Positions 20,465 through 30,660 are shown, counted from the stretch's first letter. The stretch: 64,000 nt of DNA from Allobosea sp. (GCF_030695125.1 NZ_JAUYTP010000022.1:1-64000), one strand, 5' to 3'. Notes: generated by a model not told the origin, from the letters alone. Program-made: numbers and translations.

Positions 20465-22528
20465 GTGGAGGCGGATAGCGGCAGGATCGAGTTGCGCTCA
20501 GGCGAGGATGTCGAGCGGTTCCTCGCGGACAAGCCGCGGGAGTGGGCGGAGATATTGGCGGCGCGGGCGGCTTTACGCGTCGTTCCGTTGCTGGCTTCGT
20601 TGGTTGCGACACTTCCGCCAGGTCCACCACGTTACCTGCCATCAGACAGTCTTTTGGCGCTTGTTCGTGCTGCAACTCTGCCTTGGCTTGTCGCTGTGGT
20701 GCCGACCCGCAGTTTGAATCTGCGAAATCACACCCCTGCCGTCCGCTTTGTCGCGAACATTGTTGAACGCGACATGGACGCTCGCTCTGCCACTACTGTC
20801 ACCGCTGCCAATGCGGCGTTCAATGCCGCCCGCGTCTGTTCCAACTCCATATTCGCCGTGAACGTGCGTTTTGCCGCCGCCGCACTTGAGCATGCCGCCA
20901 CTGCTGCTTCTGCCGCCGACGCGGCCCGCGCCGCTGCTTATGAAGCGGCTAATGCCGCTGCCCGTGCCGCCTACGCCGAATCCGCCGCAAATGCCGCCGC
21001 TAACGTCAAATCCGCTTATTTGATGTTCTCGCAGGACGCAGCAGACATCGCCGCGCACAACAAGGTCGATGCTCTGCGTGATGTACCGCTTTGGCGTGCA
21101 ATCGACGTTCCACAGCGGATCTCAGATAGCTGGATCACGATGACCGCTGCACTGCGACGAGCTGATGGCGCGTCCGACTGGAGCCTGGTCTGGATCGACT
21201 GGTACGAGGCGATCCGCGACGGACGCGCGCCCTGGGGCCTGCCGCGCGAAACGGGCGAGCAGATACTGGTCGAGGCGATGCTCTGGCCGCAAGAGGAGTG
21301 GGACAAGGGCGCACTCCACATCAACCGGCGGATCGCGGGGTTGATCGAGGCGGCGCGGGCGAAAATCCCAAAGCCGCCGGAAGCGCTGTCGGAAGACGAG
21401 GTGAACGCCATCGTCGTGCAGCGGCCGGCGGCGCATGTCTTCGTAGAGCAGGGCGGAAGCATTGTCGCGCGGCCGCTCCCGTCCACGCCAGCGGACGCAG
21501 CGACGGCTGCGGCACTCCAGGCGGAAGTTCTGGCCAAGGCGAAAGCCCTGCGCGAGCGCTTGGCCCAGCGTGGGGCCGAACTGCGTCCGGTCGAATCCCT
21601 AGACCGACTGATCGAGGTGCTGGATTGTCCGCCGGATGCAATCAATGTCGGTTTGCTCCTGTCGCGCCGGCGTAGCATCGAGGCGGATCGAAAGGCCTAT
21701 GACAGCGAGGAGGGGCGCGACCTTCTGTTCCCCGGCGCGCTCGCGGCCATCGAAGACGTCGCGGAGTCGACGGCCGATCTCTTGGCCGCGTTTCCGGCGG
21801 CCCGCCAGATTGAGGCTGGCCGGGTCGCTCTCGATCTGGTGGCTGACCCGGCGCGTCGACGCGAGGTCGCGGACAGTCTCGACGCCATCGCCGCGCAGGC
21901 CGACGAAGCGCCGTTCGTCGATGATACGGCGCAGGCGGCGCTGCACGCTTACGATGCGGCGCTGGCCGAGGAACGCGATGTCGATGTGGTCGCTGCCGTC
22001 TTGGCTGACCGTGCGCTCGACACCGCCAACTTCGTGCGTCGGCTCGCTGCCTCGGCCCGCGATGGTTCGACGCCGGCCGTCAACGCGATCGTTCGCGGGG
22101 TCCGCACCGCTGCCGCGGAAGCCGGCGGGCTCGGAGCCGATAGCTGGGCGGCGGTCCGGAAAGGCTTCCCGAAAGGGTTGGAGAAGGGAAGCGAGAGTGC
22201 AGGCAAGATTCTGCCACCCGTTCTGCTCCTGCTGTTGCTCGCGATGATTTCGAAAGAGCTCGCTTTGCTGGCCGGCGCAGCGCAGGGATTGAAGTCGCTG
22301 TCTGGGCTCGTCGATCGCCTGACCAAGGCGAGCGAGCCGGAGCCGGATGTCCAGCCTGATCCGTCCAAGCGGGCCGAAGCTCCCGCCAATAAGGCAGCCC
22401 GCAAGTCACCCGCGCGCAAGAAGCCTGTGCAGAAGAAGCCTGCTCACAAGAAGCCTGGGTCGAAAAAGGGCTCTCAAAAATCGGAAGAAACCGAATCCGA
22501 TACCGATGAAGGGGATGAGGAGGAATAG
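20465..22528 (+). CDS. Large protein of unknown function: Ala-rich helical region, WxWYE block, membrane segment, Lys-rich tail
   Basis: 687 residues from a GTG with gcaagag upstream; not assigned to a family with certainty. Regions: 1-100 a mostly hydrophobic/helical N-terminus; 112-184 very Ala-rich, coiled-coil-like (AADAARAAAYEAANAAARAA); 238-295 a Trp-rich block with SLVWIDWYEAIRDGRAP, MLWPQEEWDKG and HINRRIAGLIE, which I have seen only in uncharacterised rhizobial proteins; 300-580 a mixed helical part; 582-605 a hydrophobic segment (PPVLLLLLLAMISKELALL); 630-687 a disordered Pro/Lys tail (KKPVQKKPAHKKPGSKK) ending acidic. Codon use around 20600-21100 is less GC-rich than in the neighbours, hinting at acquisition. 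Probably membrane-associated. Confidence 0.7.
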   Translation: MEADSGRIELRSGEDVERFLADKPREWAEILAARAALRVVPLLASLVATLPPGPPRYLPSDSLLALVRAATLPWLVAVVPTRSLNLRNHTPAVRFVANIVERDMDARSATTVTAANAAFNAARVCSNSIFAVNVRFAAAALEHAATAASAADAARAAAYEAANAAARAAYAESAANAAANVKSAYLMFSQDAADIAAHNKVDALRDVPLWRAIDVPQRISDSWITMTAALRRADGASDWSLVWIDWYEAIRDGRAPWGLPRETGEQILVEAMLWPQEEWDKGALHINRRIAGLIEAARAKIPKPPEALSEDEVNAIVVQRPAAHVFVEQGGSIVARPLPSTPADAATAAALQAEVLAKAKALRERLAQRGAELRPVESLDRLIEVLDCPPDAINVGLLLSRRRSIEADRKAYDSEEGRDLLFPGALAAIEDVAESTADLLAAFPAARQIEAGRVALDLVADPARRREVADSLDAIAAQADEAPFVDDTAQAALHAYDAALAEERDVDVVAAVLADRALDTANFVRRLAASARDGSTPAVNAIVRGVRTAAAEAGGLGADSWAAVRKGFPKGLEKGSESAGKILPPVLLLLLLAMISKELALLAGAAQGLKSLSGLVDRLTKASEPEPDVQPDPSKRAEAPANKAARKSPARKKPVQKKPAHKKPGSKKGSQKSEETESDTDEGDEEE

Positions 22529-22569
22529 CGCAATCACGCGCCGGACCTGGCCCGCCTTGATCGAAAACA

Positions 22570-22592
22570 AAGCCGCCCACCCGCAGCGGCTT
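22570..22592 (-). terminator. Weak terminator-like hairpin
   Basis: AAGCCGC (22570-22576) and GCGGCTT (22586-22592) form a 7-bp stem. On the minus strand it is followed by TGTTTTCG, so it could stop transcripts coming from the porin gene; on the plus strand there is no T-run. Confidence 0.3.
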
Positions 22593-22638
22593 ATCCTGCC
22601 CCTCGCGCCCACCCCCGGGCCGTGCCGGTGCCTGCCTC

Positions 22639-22821
22639 ATGATCTCGCTTATCGCTCGCGCTCTCCTGATCGTGCCCTCGCTGATCGCGGGCTGGTTCGT
22701 TTCGCATGACGATGTCGCCTACTGGATCGTCGCCTTCGCGATCGGGCTGGTCTTCATCCTGCTGACCATCGCCTTCGAGCTCTATGTGCATCCGCTGCTG
22801 CGGCGCGGGCGGGAGGGGTAG
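22639..22821 (+). CDS. Small two-helix membrane protein, unknown
   Basis: 60 residues, beginning ISLIARALLIVPSLIAGWFV. Two hydrophobic segments (about 4-20 and 27-48) are joined by a short loop with SHDDVAY, and the C-terminus is basic (HPLLRRGREG), giving a hairpin in the inner membrane. No family recognised. It lies alone between the 687-residue protein and a palindromic repeat; the lack of a strong ribosome binding site lowers confidence. Confidence 0.5.
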   Translation: MISLIARALLIVPSLIAGWFVSHDDVAYWIVAFAIGLVFILLTIAFELYVHPLLRRGREG

Positions 22822-22842
22822 GGGCGGGTGCAAGCCAGCCTC

Positions 22843-22958
22843 AGCCCTCATCCTGAGGAGCGCTCGGAGAGCGCGTCTCGAAGGAGGGTCCAGCGGGTTC
22901 CGGAGCCTCCTGGCGCATCCTTCGAGACGCCGCTTCGCGGCTCCTCAGGATGAGGGCT
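22843..22958 (+). repeat. Long intergenic palindrome, CATCCTGAGGAG type
   Basis: AGCCCTCATCCTGAGGAGC at the left end is inverted at the right end (GCTCCTCAGGATGAGGGCT); inner arms GCGTCTCGAAGGA and TCCTTCGAGACGC also pair. It lies between convergent genes (the 60-residue protein and the porin). It belongs to the same general class as the GTCAT elements but with CTCAT/ATGAG ends. Confidence 0.7.
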
Positions 22959-22999
22959 GGCGTCTGCGAGCGGCGCTGTAGAGCTCGTTCAGGCACCCC

Positions 23000-24334
23000 T
23001 CAGAACGACCGCTCGATGAAGAGCTGGGCCGAGAGCTGGCGGCCGCCCAGCGTCAGCGGCAGGACGCGGTTGGCGATGGCGACGCGGGTCCAGGCGACCG
23101 ATCCCTCGATCCCGGCCTTGAGGCCGTCCACCGGCGTCCAGACCAGATTGGCGCTGGCGCGGTCGATCTTGAGCTTGCCGGTGGCCTGGTTGGCCAGCGG
23201 CAGGGTGAGCTGGTAGCGGCTGACATAGAGGTTGCTGGCGAGCTCGTCGGTCCATTCGCGGCGCGCGGCCAGCACGCCCGAGAAGCCGCGGCTGGAATCG
23301 GCGCTGGTCAGAACCTGGCTGACGATGGTCGCGTCGAGCGAGGAGCCGATATAGGCGGGGGCGTCGACCGCGCCGGAGAGCTGCGCCGTGATCTCGCCGG
23401 GCCGGCCGAGGATCGGCAGCTCATAGGTCGCGCCGATGATGCCGGCGCGGCCGAGCTTGGGCACCGAGCCCGGCACGTCGCGCAGTGCGCCGGCCATGTG
23501 CAGCGTCAGCCCGCCCTGGGTGTAGGTCAGGCGCGCGACGCCATCGGGCACGCGCCCCTTGACCACGGGGATGGTCGAGGTCGTCCCCAGCGTCGTGTCC
23601 TCGGCCGAGAGCGCCAGGTTCCAGCGCTCGGTCAGATCGCGCTCCCAGCCGATCAGCCCGACATTGCGGCCGGGCAGGCGGGCGCTGAAGGCGAACTCCT
23701 CGCCGGTCCAGAAGCTGAAGAACGTGCCGGTCAACCCGAAGGTCATCGTCCCCACCGTGACGGTGGCCTCGTCGACCGTCATGCTTTCGGGCTGGTCGGT
23801 GGCCGGCCGCAGCGACATCTCGAAGGCGGAGCCGATGCGCAGGCCCGAGGCGAGGTCATGGGCGGTCTCGATCCGCAGCGAGGTGCTGGTCGGCCAGGAA
23901 TAGGCGGGCGGGGGCGCCGCATTGCCGGCCTTGGGAATGCGGTAGCTGTCGAATTGCAGCCCGGCGGTGACGCTGCCGGAGACGGCGAGGCAGGTGCTCG
24001 AGCCCGGCAGGATCAGCCCCGGGACGTCGTCGTCGTCGTCGTCATCCTCCGCGTCGTCATCGGTGTCGTCATCGTCGTCTTCCGCGTCGTCGGCGTTCGG
24101 CGCGGCTGCCGCGCTGGCCTCCTCGGCGGCGGGAAAGAGCGGGGCGATGTCGGGTGGCTTGATGAGGCAGCTGCGGGCGAATTGCGGGGCGCTGGCCGGG
24201 AGCGGGCGGGGTGTGGCGGCCTGCGCGACCCCGAGAGCGGCGCAGGACGTGCTGAGCGCCAGCAGGAGCGCGCGCCCGGCATGTCCTGCCCGGGCGTCAC
24301 GACCACAGGCGGTTTCCCGCACCCCCTCCCGCAT
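23000..24334 (-). CDS. Outer-membrane porin (alphaproteobacterial Porin_2-like) with an acidic tract
   Basis: 444 residues. A signal peptide with core ALLLALSTSCAALGVAQA ends around residue 39. A Porin_2-like start is seen as LPGSSTCLAVSGSVTAGL (109-126), followed by alternating beta-strand patterns and a terminal phenylalanine (LFIERSF), the usual BAM recognition end. Unusual is an Asp/Glu tract at residues 82-103, almost only D with a few E, A and T, located before the barrel. The ATG has only a modest GGA upstream. Permeation specificity cannot be told. Confidence 0.75.
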   Translation of the reverse strand: MREGVRETACGRDARAGHAGRALLLALSTSCAALGVAQAATPRPLPASAPQFARSCLIKPPDIAPLFPAAEEASAAAAPNADDAEDDDDDTDDDAEDDDDDDDVPGLILPGSSTCLAVSGSVTAGLQFDSYRIPKAGNAAPPPAYSWPTSTSLRIETAHDLASGLRIGSAFEMSLRPATDQPESMTVDEATVTVGTMTFGLTGTFFSFWTGEEFAFSARLPGRNVGLIGWERDLTERWNLALSAEDTTLGTTSTIPVVKGRVPDGVARLTYTQGGLTLHMAGALRDVPGSVPKLGRAGIIGATYELPILGRPGEITAQLSGAVDAPAYIGSSLDATIVSQVLTSADSSRGFSGVLAARREWTDELASNLYVSRYQLTLPLANQATGKLKIDRASANLVWTPVDGLKAGIEGSVAWTRVAIANRVLPLTLGGRQLSAQLFIERSF

Positions 24335-24457
24335 GTCGTTCCGTCGCCCCCCGGCCCCAGCGTCAAGACGCTGCCGCTACACCTCTCAGCTTGGCGCTCC
24401 CGCGGCAAGGGCCCGATTTCGTTTGTGTGGGGGCGACGGGCTGGCTATTGCAGGGCG

Positions 24458-24841
24458 ATGACCTCCACGCTCCTTGTCTTTTTCGGCGCCGGCATCGGCG
24501 GCATGCTGCGGCATGGCGTCAATCTCGTCTCGCCGCGCTGGTTCGGCACCGGCTTTCCCGCCGGAACGCTGCTGATCAACGTGCTCGGATCGGCCCTGAT
24601 GGGCGTGATCGCCGGCTGGCTCGCCTTCAAGACGCAGGCCGGCTGGTCGCAGCATGCCAGGCTGTTCCTGACCACCGGCGTGCTCGGCGGCTTCACCACC
24701 TTCTCGGCCTTCTCGCTCGACGCTGTGCTGCTCTGGGAGCGCGGCGAGACCGGGCTTGCAGCAGCCTATGTGCTCGGCTCGGTCATCCTCTCGCTGGCGG
24801 CCCTGCTCGCCGGCCTCGCACTCGTCCGGAGCCTGTCATGA
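24458..24841 (+). CDS. crcB: Fluoride exporter CrcB/FluC
   Basis: Fluc channels are dual-topology dimers that let fluoride out of the cell. It has 127 residues and four membrane segments. Motifs: GIGGMLRHGVN (residues 12-22), GTLLINVLGSALMGV around 36-50 with the pore-lining Asn, and GVLGGFTTFSAFSLDAV around 74-90 with the Phe-box and the Na+-site TTFS loop. The stop overlaps the start of the pseudouridine synthase (ATGA). I see no fluoride riboswitch upstream. Confidence 0.96.
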   Translation: MTSTLLVFFGAGIGGMLRHGVNLVSPRWFGTGFPAGTLLINVLGSALMGVIAGWLAFKTQAGWSQHARLFLTTGVLGGFTTFSAFSLDAVLLWERGETGLAAAYVLGSVILSLAALLAGLALVRSLS

Positions 24842-26217
24842 GAACCGGTGGTAAAGCGGGCGGCCCAGGAGCTGGCGGCAAAGGAACAGGCGGCAAGGGG
24901 GCGGGAGCAGGCCCCCGGCGCGGCGGTCGGCCGCCGGCCGCGGGCGCACCGCGCGGGCCGGCCGGCAAGGCCAAGCGTCCGAGCCATGACGCGCGCCGCT
25001 CGGCCCGCGCTCGCCCTGAGCGCGAGGAGGCGGAGATCCGCACCGAGCCGACGCGCAACCCGGCGCCGCACCATCCCGTGCCGCGCGGGGCGGGGCCGCG
25101 GCAGCCTGCGCCCAAGCCAGCCACCAGGCCGGCCGGGAAGCCGGTCGCGGCTCGCCGGGCGCCGGTGACCGAGGGGCCGACGCGGGCCGAGGTCAAGGCG
25201 GAGACGGCGCAGGTGCTCGCCACCGGCGTGCAGCAACTCGTGGTCACCGCCGACGAAAACGAGATGCGGATCGACCGCTTTCTCGAGAACCGCTTCCCGC
25301 AGCTCTCCTTCAGCCATATCCAGCGCATCGTCCGGAAGGGCGAATTGCGCGTCAACGGCAAGCGCGCCGACAGCAAGGACCGGCTCGAAGAGGGCCAGAC
25401 CGTGCGCATCCCGCCGCTCAAGCTGGAGCCGCAGGAAAGCCGGCCGCGCTCGCTCAAGGCCGATGACGACACGCTGGGGTTCCTGCGCTCGATCACGCTC
25501 TATGAGGATGACGACGTCATCGTCCTGAACAAGCCGGCGGGGCTGGCCGTCCAGGGCGGCTCGGGTACGACGCGCCATGTCGACCAGATGCTCGACGTAC
25601 TGACCGACAAGAGCGGGCAGAAGCCGCGCCTCGTCCACCGCCTCGACAAGGACACGGCCGGCTGCCTCGTCATCGCCAAATCGCGTTTTGCGGCGGCCAC
25701 GCTCGCCAAGACCTTCCGTTCGCGCTCGGCCCGCAAGGTCTACTGGGCGCTGGTGGCGGGCGTGCCGCGCGTGCGCCAGGGCCGGATCTCGACTTATCTC
25801 GCCCGCGAGGAGGCCTATGATGGCGACCAGCGCATGGCGGTCGCCCAGCATGGCGAGGACGGCGCGATGCATGCCGTGACCTATTACGCGGTGGTCGAGA
25901 CCGCCGCGCAGAAGCTCGGCTGGCTCTCGCTGAAGCCCGTGACCGGGCGCACCCACCAATTGCGCGCGCACGCGGCCCATATCGGCCATCCCATCGTGGG
26001 CGATCCGAAATATTTCAACATCAAGAACTGGGAGCTGCCCGGCGGCATCCAGAACAAGCTGCATCTGCTGGCGCGGCGCATCGTGCTGCCGCATCCGCGC
26101 GGCAAGGGCACGATCGACGTCAGCGCGCCGCTGCCCCCGCATATGCGCCAGTCCTGGAACCTGCTCGGCTTCGAGGACGCGCATTACGATCCGATCGTGG
26201 ACGCGCCCGACGAGTAA
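24838..26217 (+). CDS. RluA/RluC-family 23S rRNA pseudouridine synthase with a long disordered N-terminus
   Basis: 459 residues. The catalytic domain (about 210-435) has the family motif HRLDKDTAG (267-275) with the catalytic Asp270 and later RTHQLRAHAAHIGHPIVGD. An S4 RNA-binding domain is at about 143-193 (MRIDRFLENRFPQLSFSHIQ, ...KGELRVNGKRA). The first ~125 residues are low-complexity Gly/Pro/Ala/Arg, much longer than in RluC of E. coli. Translationally coupled to crcB by ATGA, an arrangement seen in other alphaproteobacteria. Likely modifies 23S positions like RluC; exact target inferred only. Confidence 0.93.
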   Translation: MRTGGKAGGPGAGGKGTGGKGAGAGPRRGGRPPAAGAPRGPAGKAKRPSHDARRSARARPEREEAEIRTEPTRNPAPHHPVPRGAGPRQPAPKPATRPAGKPVAARRAPVTEGPTRAEVKAETAQVLATGVQQLVVTADENEMRIDRFLENRFPQLSFSHIQRIVRKGELRVNGKRADSKDRLEEGQTVRIPPLKLEPQESRPRSLKADDDTLGFLRSITLYEDDDVIVLNKPAGLAVQGGSGTTRHVDQMLDVLTDKSGQKPRLVHRLDKDTAGCLVIAKSRFAAATLAKTFRSRSARKVYWALVAGVPRVRQGRISTYLAREEAYDGDQRMAVAQHGEDGAMHAVTYYAVVETAAQKLGWLSLKPVTGRTHQLRAHAAHIGHPIVGDPKYFNIKNWELPGGIQNKLHLLARRIVLPHPRGKGTIDVSAPLPPHMRQSWNLLGFEDAHYDPIVDAPDE

Positions 26218-26222
26218 GGTTC

Positions 26223-26297
26223 GTCAGGCTCGGGCCCGATCCGAGCATCTCCTGCGGGAGATTCTCGGGTCTGCGCTTCGCTTCGCCCGAGAAGGAC
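26223..26297 (+). repeat. Degenerate CTCGGG palindromic repeat (copy 3)
   Basis: GTCAGGCTCGGG at 26223 and CCCGAGAAGGAC at 26297 are imperfect inverted copies, with inner ATCCGAGCATCTCCTGCGGG and GATTCTCGGGTCTGCG arms. It has the same plan as 27649 and 57796 but its GTCAT/ATGAC ends have decayed. It follows the pseudouridine synthase by 5 bases. Confidence 0.65.
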
Positions 26298-26370
26298 GAA
26301 AGAGAACGATTGCGGAACAAACAGAATTGTGTTTTTGTTTTGTTCCCATCCCTCTGACGCTGGTGCTCCG

Positions 26371-26871
26371 ATGATCCGTTGCGCTTTCCTGCTGGCTGGC
26401 CTCGTTCTCACCGCTTCCGTTTCCGTTCCTGCCCTGGCGCAGAGCCCGGGCCCCGCGCCGGCGCGCGTCGCCGTCGCCCCCGCCGACGAGCCCGTGCCGC
26501 GCGCGCAGCGCGCGAAAGCCCGGCAGGACTGTATCGCCGAGCATGTCGCGCTGTCGGGCGACGATCTGCGCGCCGCGATGCGCGACTGCATCCAGGCAAA
26601 GTTCCCCGACGTGCAGCTTTATGCCCGCGATGGCGTGACCCGCGACGGCAAGCCGACGGCGGTGGCGACGCGGGCGGCCTGCAAGACCGAGATCGACGCG
26701 CAGGGTCTGGCGGGCTCGGCCCGGACGGCTGCGCTCGTCGCCTGCTTCAACGCCAGGCGCCCCGACCTCGCCCAGCGCGCCGAATGCCGGAAGGATGCGC
26801 GCGGCAAGGGGCTCGATGGCGACGATTTGCGCAAGGCGGTGGATGCCTGCGCGCGCGAGGCGCGCAGCTGA
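26371..26871 (+). CDS. Secreted protein with three PsiF-like Cys repeats
   Basis: 166 residues. A signal peptide (FLLAGLVLTASVSVPALAQ) ends at residue 24. Three copies of a motif of the form C-x(6-9)-L-x-G-x-x-R-x-A-x(3)-C follow: DCIAEHVALSGDDLRAAMRD (54-), ACKTEIDAQGLAGSARTAAL (104-) and ECRKDARGKGLDGDDLRKAV (139-). This resembles the PsiF repeat of phosphate-starvation proteins. Each has paired cysteines, suggesting disulfides in the periplasm. An in-frame ATG at 26329 would spoil the signal peptide. Function unknown. Confidence 0.7.
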   Translation: MIRCAFLLAGLVLTASVSVPALAQSPGPAPARVAVAPADEPVPRAQRAKARQDCIAEHVALSGDDLRAAMRDCIQAKFPDVQLYARDGVTRDGKPTAVATRAACKTEIDAQGLAGSARTAALVACFNARRPDLAQRAECRKDARGKGLDGDDLRKAVDACAREARS

Positions 26872-26950
26872 ACAGAGGGTCGGGCTGGCGGTGACGGGCC
26901 ATGACCGCAGCGCAGTGGATCGCGCCCGCGATCCGGGCTACAGCGCGGCC

Positions 26951-27640
26951 ATGGACCTCATCATCTTCGATCTCGACGGCACGCTGATCAATTCCGAGGC
27001 GATCCTGCTCGCCGCGCAGCACGAGACCTTCGCGCGGCATGGGCTCGCCCATCCCGGCCGCGAGGCGGGGCTCGGCGTCGTCGGGCTGACGCTCGACATC
27101 GCGCTGATGCGGCTCGGCGGGCTGCCCGCGCCGGACGCCGCCCTGGCCGAGACCTACAAGGATGTCTTCGGGGCGATGCGCCGTCAGGCGCAGACGGACG
27201 CAGCTCTCGACGAGCCGCTGTTTCCCGGCGTCGCCGAGACGCTGGCCGCGCTGGCGGGCATGCCGGGCGTCCAGCTCGGCATCGCCACCGGCAAATCGCG
27301 CCGCGGCGCCGAGTACATCATCGAGCGCCATGGTTGGGAGGGGCTGTTTGCGACCGTGCAGACTGCCGACGACGCGCCCTCCAAGCCGCATCCCGAGATG
27401 ATCCTGCGGGCGCTGGCGGAAACCGGCGCGGCACCGGGGCGGACCGCGATGGTCGGTGATGCCTCGTTCGATATCGAGATGGCGGTGGCCGCCGGCGTGA
27501 TCCCGGTTGCCGTGTCCTGGGGGTTCCAGCCGGTCGCGACGCTGGTGGCGCTCGGCGCGCGCCATGTGCTCGCGCGCTCGACCGATCTTCCGGGTGTGCT
27601 GGGGCTGCCGGAGGCCGTCGCTGCCGACGAGGCGGTGTGA
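26951..27640 (+). CDS. HAD-superfamily phosphatase (phosphoglycolate phosphatase-like)
   Basis: 229 residues. HAD motif I is IIFDLDGTLINSE (Asp nucleophile and Asp+2, residues 6-8 region), motif II GIATGKSRRG, motif III Lys in SKPHPEMI, motif IV MVGDASFDIEMA. The small helical cap between motifs I and II (about residues 15-85) is subfamily I, like Gph. It likely hydrolyses a small phosphate ester; the substrate is not decided by sequence. It lies downstream of the RluC-type gene and PsiF-like gene, an association seen in other alphaproteobacteria. Confidence 0.92.
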   Translation: MDLIIFDLDGTLINSEAILLAAQHETFARHGLAHPGREAGLGVVGLTLDIALMRLGGLPAPDAALAETYKDVFGAMRRQAQTDAALDEPLFPGVAETLAALAGMPGVQLGIATGKSRRGAEYIIERHGWEGLFATVQTADDAPSKPHPEMILRALAETGAAPGRTAMVGDASFDIEMAVAAGVIPVAVSWGFQPVATLVALGARHVLARSTDLPGVLGLPEAVAADEAV

Positions 27641-27648
27641 CCTAGAGC

Positions 27649-27735
27649 GTCATGCTCGGGCTTGTCCCGCGCATCTCGAAAACCAGCGCTCTTCCGTGGC
27701 GAGATTCTCGGGTCTGCGCTTCGCTGGAGAATGAC
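27649..27735 (+). repeat. GTCAT...ATGAC palindromic repeat, CTCGGG type (copy 4)
   Basis: Starts GTCATGCTCGGGCTTGTCCC at 27649 and ends CTGGAGAATGAC at 27735, with inner GCATCTCG and CGAGATTCTCGGGTCTGCGC arms. It lies 8 bases after the HAD gene stop in a 286-base spacer. Confidence 0.7.
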
Positions 27736-27809
27736 GGCCCGCTATGCGGGTCGGTGCCGGATGGGCCGCCCCCAGTAACATCCTCGCAACCACGTCCGCT
27801 CAGGGCCGT

Positions 27810-27845
27810 TTAACCTGAACATGCGTTCAGATTTGGCTGTTAACC
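27810..27845 (+). promoter_or_regulatory. Operator-like site: TGAACATGCGTTCA flanked by two TTAACC boxes
   Basis: TGAAC-atgc-GTTCA (27816-27829) is a perfect 5-bp inverted repeat. TTAACC boxes lie at 27810-27815 and 27840-27845, 30 bases apart. All are 80-120 bases upstream of the 27927 gene. The boxes resemble CtrA half-sites and the palindrome could bind a dimeric repressor; neither is proven. Confidence 0.35.
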
Positions 27846-27926
27846 ACCTGATGGCGGGTCCCGATCCATGGTGTTCCTACAGCAGGAACGTACCGGCACA
27901 AAACAACGCCGGACAGGGGTCGAACA

Positions 27927-28364
27927 ATGATTGGTCATGAACTTCGCGAATTCGTCGATCGTGTGATGGATCGTCTGGTCATCGATGCTGAAGACGTCAA
28001 TTGTCTTCAGCGTGACATTCTGGACGAGGCGGTTGTCACGCGCGATGTCATCGATGTGCTGGTGGCGCTCGACCGGGCCGTGCCGCAGCGCTGCGAGGCC
28101 TTCGGCGACTATCTGGTCGCGCTGGTCGTCGATTTCGCGGTCTGGCAGAACCGGCCGACCGGCGTCATCGATCGCGACAAGGCGCATTGGCTGGTGACGA
28201 CGCTGTCGGCCGGCGAGGGGCCCACCGTCACCGCCCGCCGCATCGCCTTCGAGATCGTGCGCGAGGCGGAGCGCTGCGACGAGGCGCTGATCGGCTTCGC
28301 GCTCGACAAGGGCCATGCCAAGCCTGCGCGCTTCTGGCCCGAGCGGGTGCTGCTCGCCAGCTGA
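27927..28364 (+). CDS. Conserved hypothetical protein (145 residues)
   Basis: Soluble, mostly helical, acidic protein; no domain that I can name. It starts MIGHELREFVDRVMDRLVID and ends with RVLLAS. It contains VVTRDVIDVLVALDRAVPQR, then DYLVALVVDFAVWQNRPTG and a helical C-terminal half. No signal peptide or membrane segment. It has its own upstream region with a palindromic site and TTAACC boxes, so it may be separately regulated. Codon use matches the neighbours, so it is probably real. Confidence 0.7.
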   Translation: MIGHELREFVDRVMDRLVIDAEDVNCLQRDILDEAVVTRDVIDVLVALDRAVPQRCEAFGDYLVALVVDFAVWQNRPTGVIDRDKAHWLVTTLSAGEGPTVTARRIAFEIVREAERCDEALIGFALDKGHAKPARFWPERVLLAS

Positions 28365-28497
28365 CGGCGCGGCGGCGCCCCTCGATCACCGACTTTCGCA
28401 TCGGTGGACGCCGCCCACGGTGTCCCCTACACCCCAGACCCGGATCGACACGCCTACAGGCGCATCGGTTCGGGTTTCGCCATTTGGGGCTGTGCGA

Positions 28498-28516
28498 AAA
28501 ACCGGTAGCCGGTTTT
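28498..28516 (+). repeat. AAAACCGG-tag-CCGGTTTT hairpin
   Basis: A perfect 8-bp stem with a 3-base loop, flanked by tgtgcga and gccggacatgctcta. This looks like a variant of the CCGGTTTTC...CATGCTCTA element common between rhizobial genes. It lies in the 256-base spacer upstream of pccA, where no other feature is seen. Confidence 0.5.
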
Positions 28517-28620
28517 GCCGGACATGCTCTAACTGGGCTTGCAAGCGTGCCGCCAGAACCGGGTCCTGCAGCGGACCCCGGCATGCTTCGGGCTCGTCGA
28601 CGGCCGGGGAGGCGCCACGC

Positions 28621-30621
<2,001 letters not shown>

Positions 30622-30660
30622 GGCGCATCGGACAAGCCAACCGTCGTCCGCTCCCGCACC

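Noticed and set aside
24023-24091. GTC/ATC triplet run as a stand-alone DNA repeat feature
   Set aside because: It is in frame within the porin gene and codes for the Asp tract; it is treated as part of the protein rather than as a separate element.
24335-24457. Fluoride riboswitch upstream of crcB
   Set aside because: The 123 bases before the start lack the conserved GGNGATGG and pseudoknot pairing elements; only gggcgatgacc at the start codon looks alike and it overlaps the ATG.
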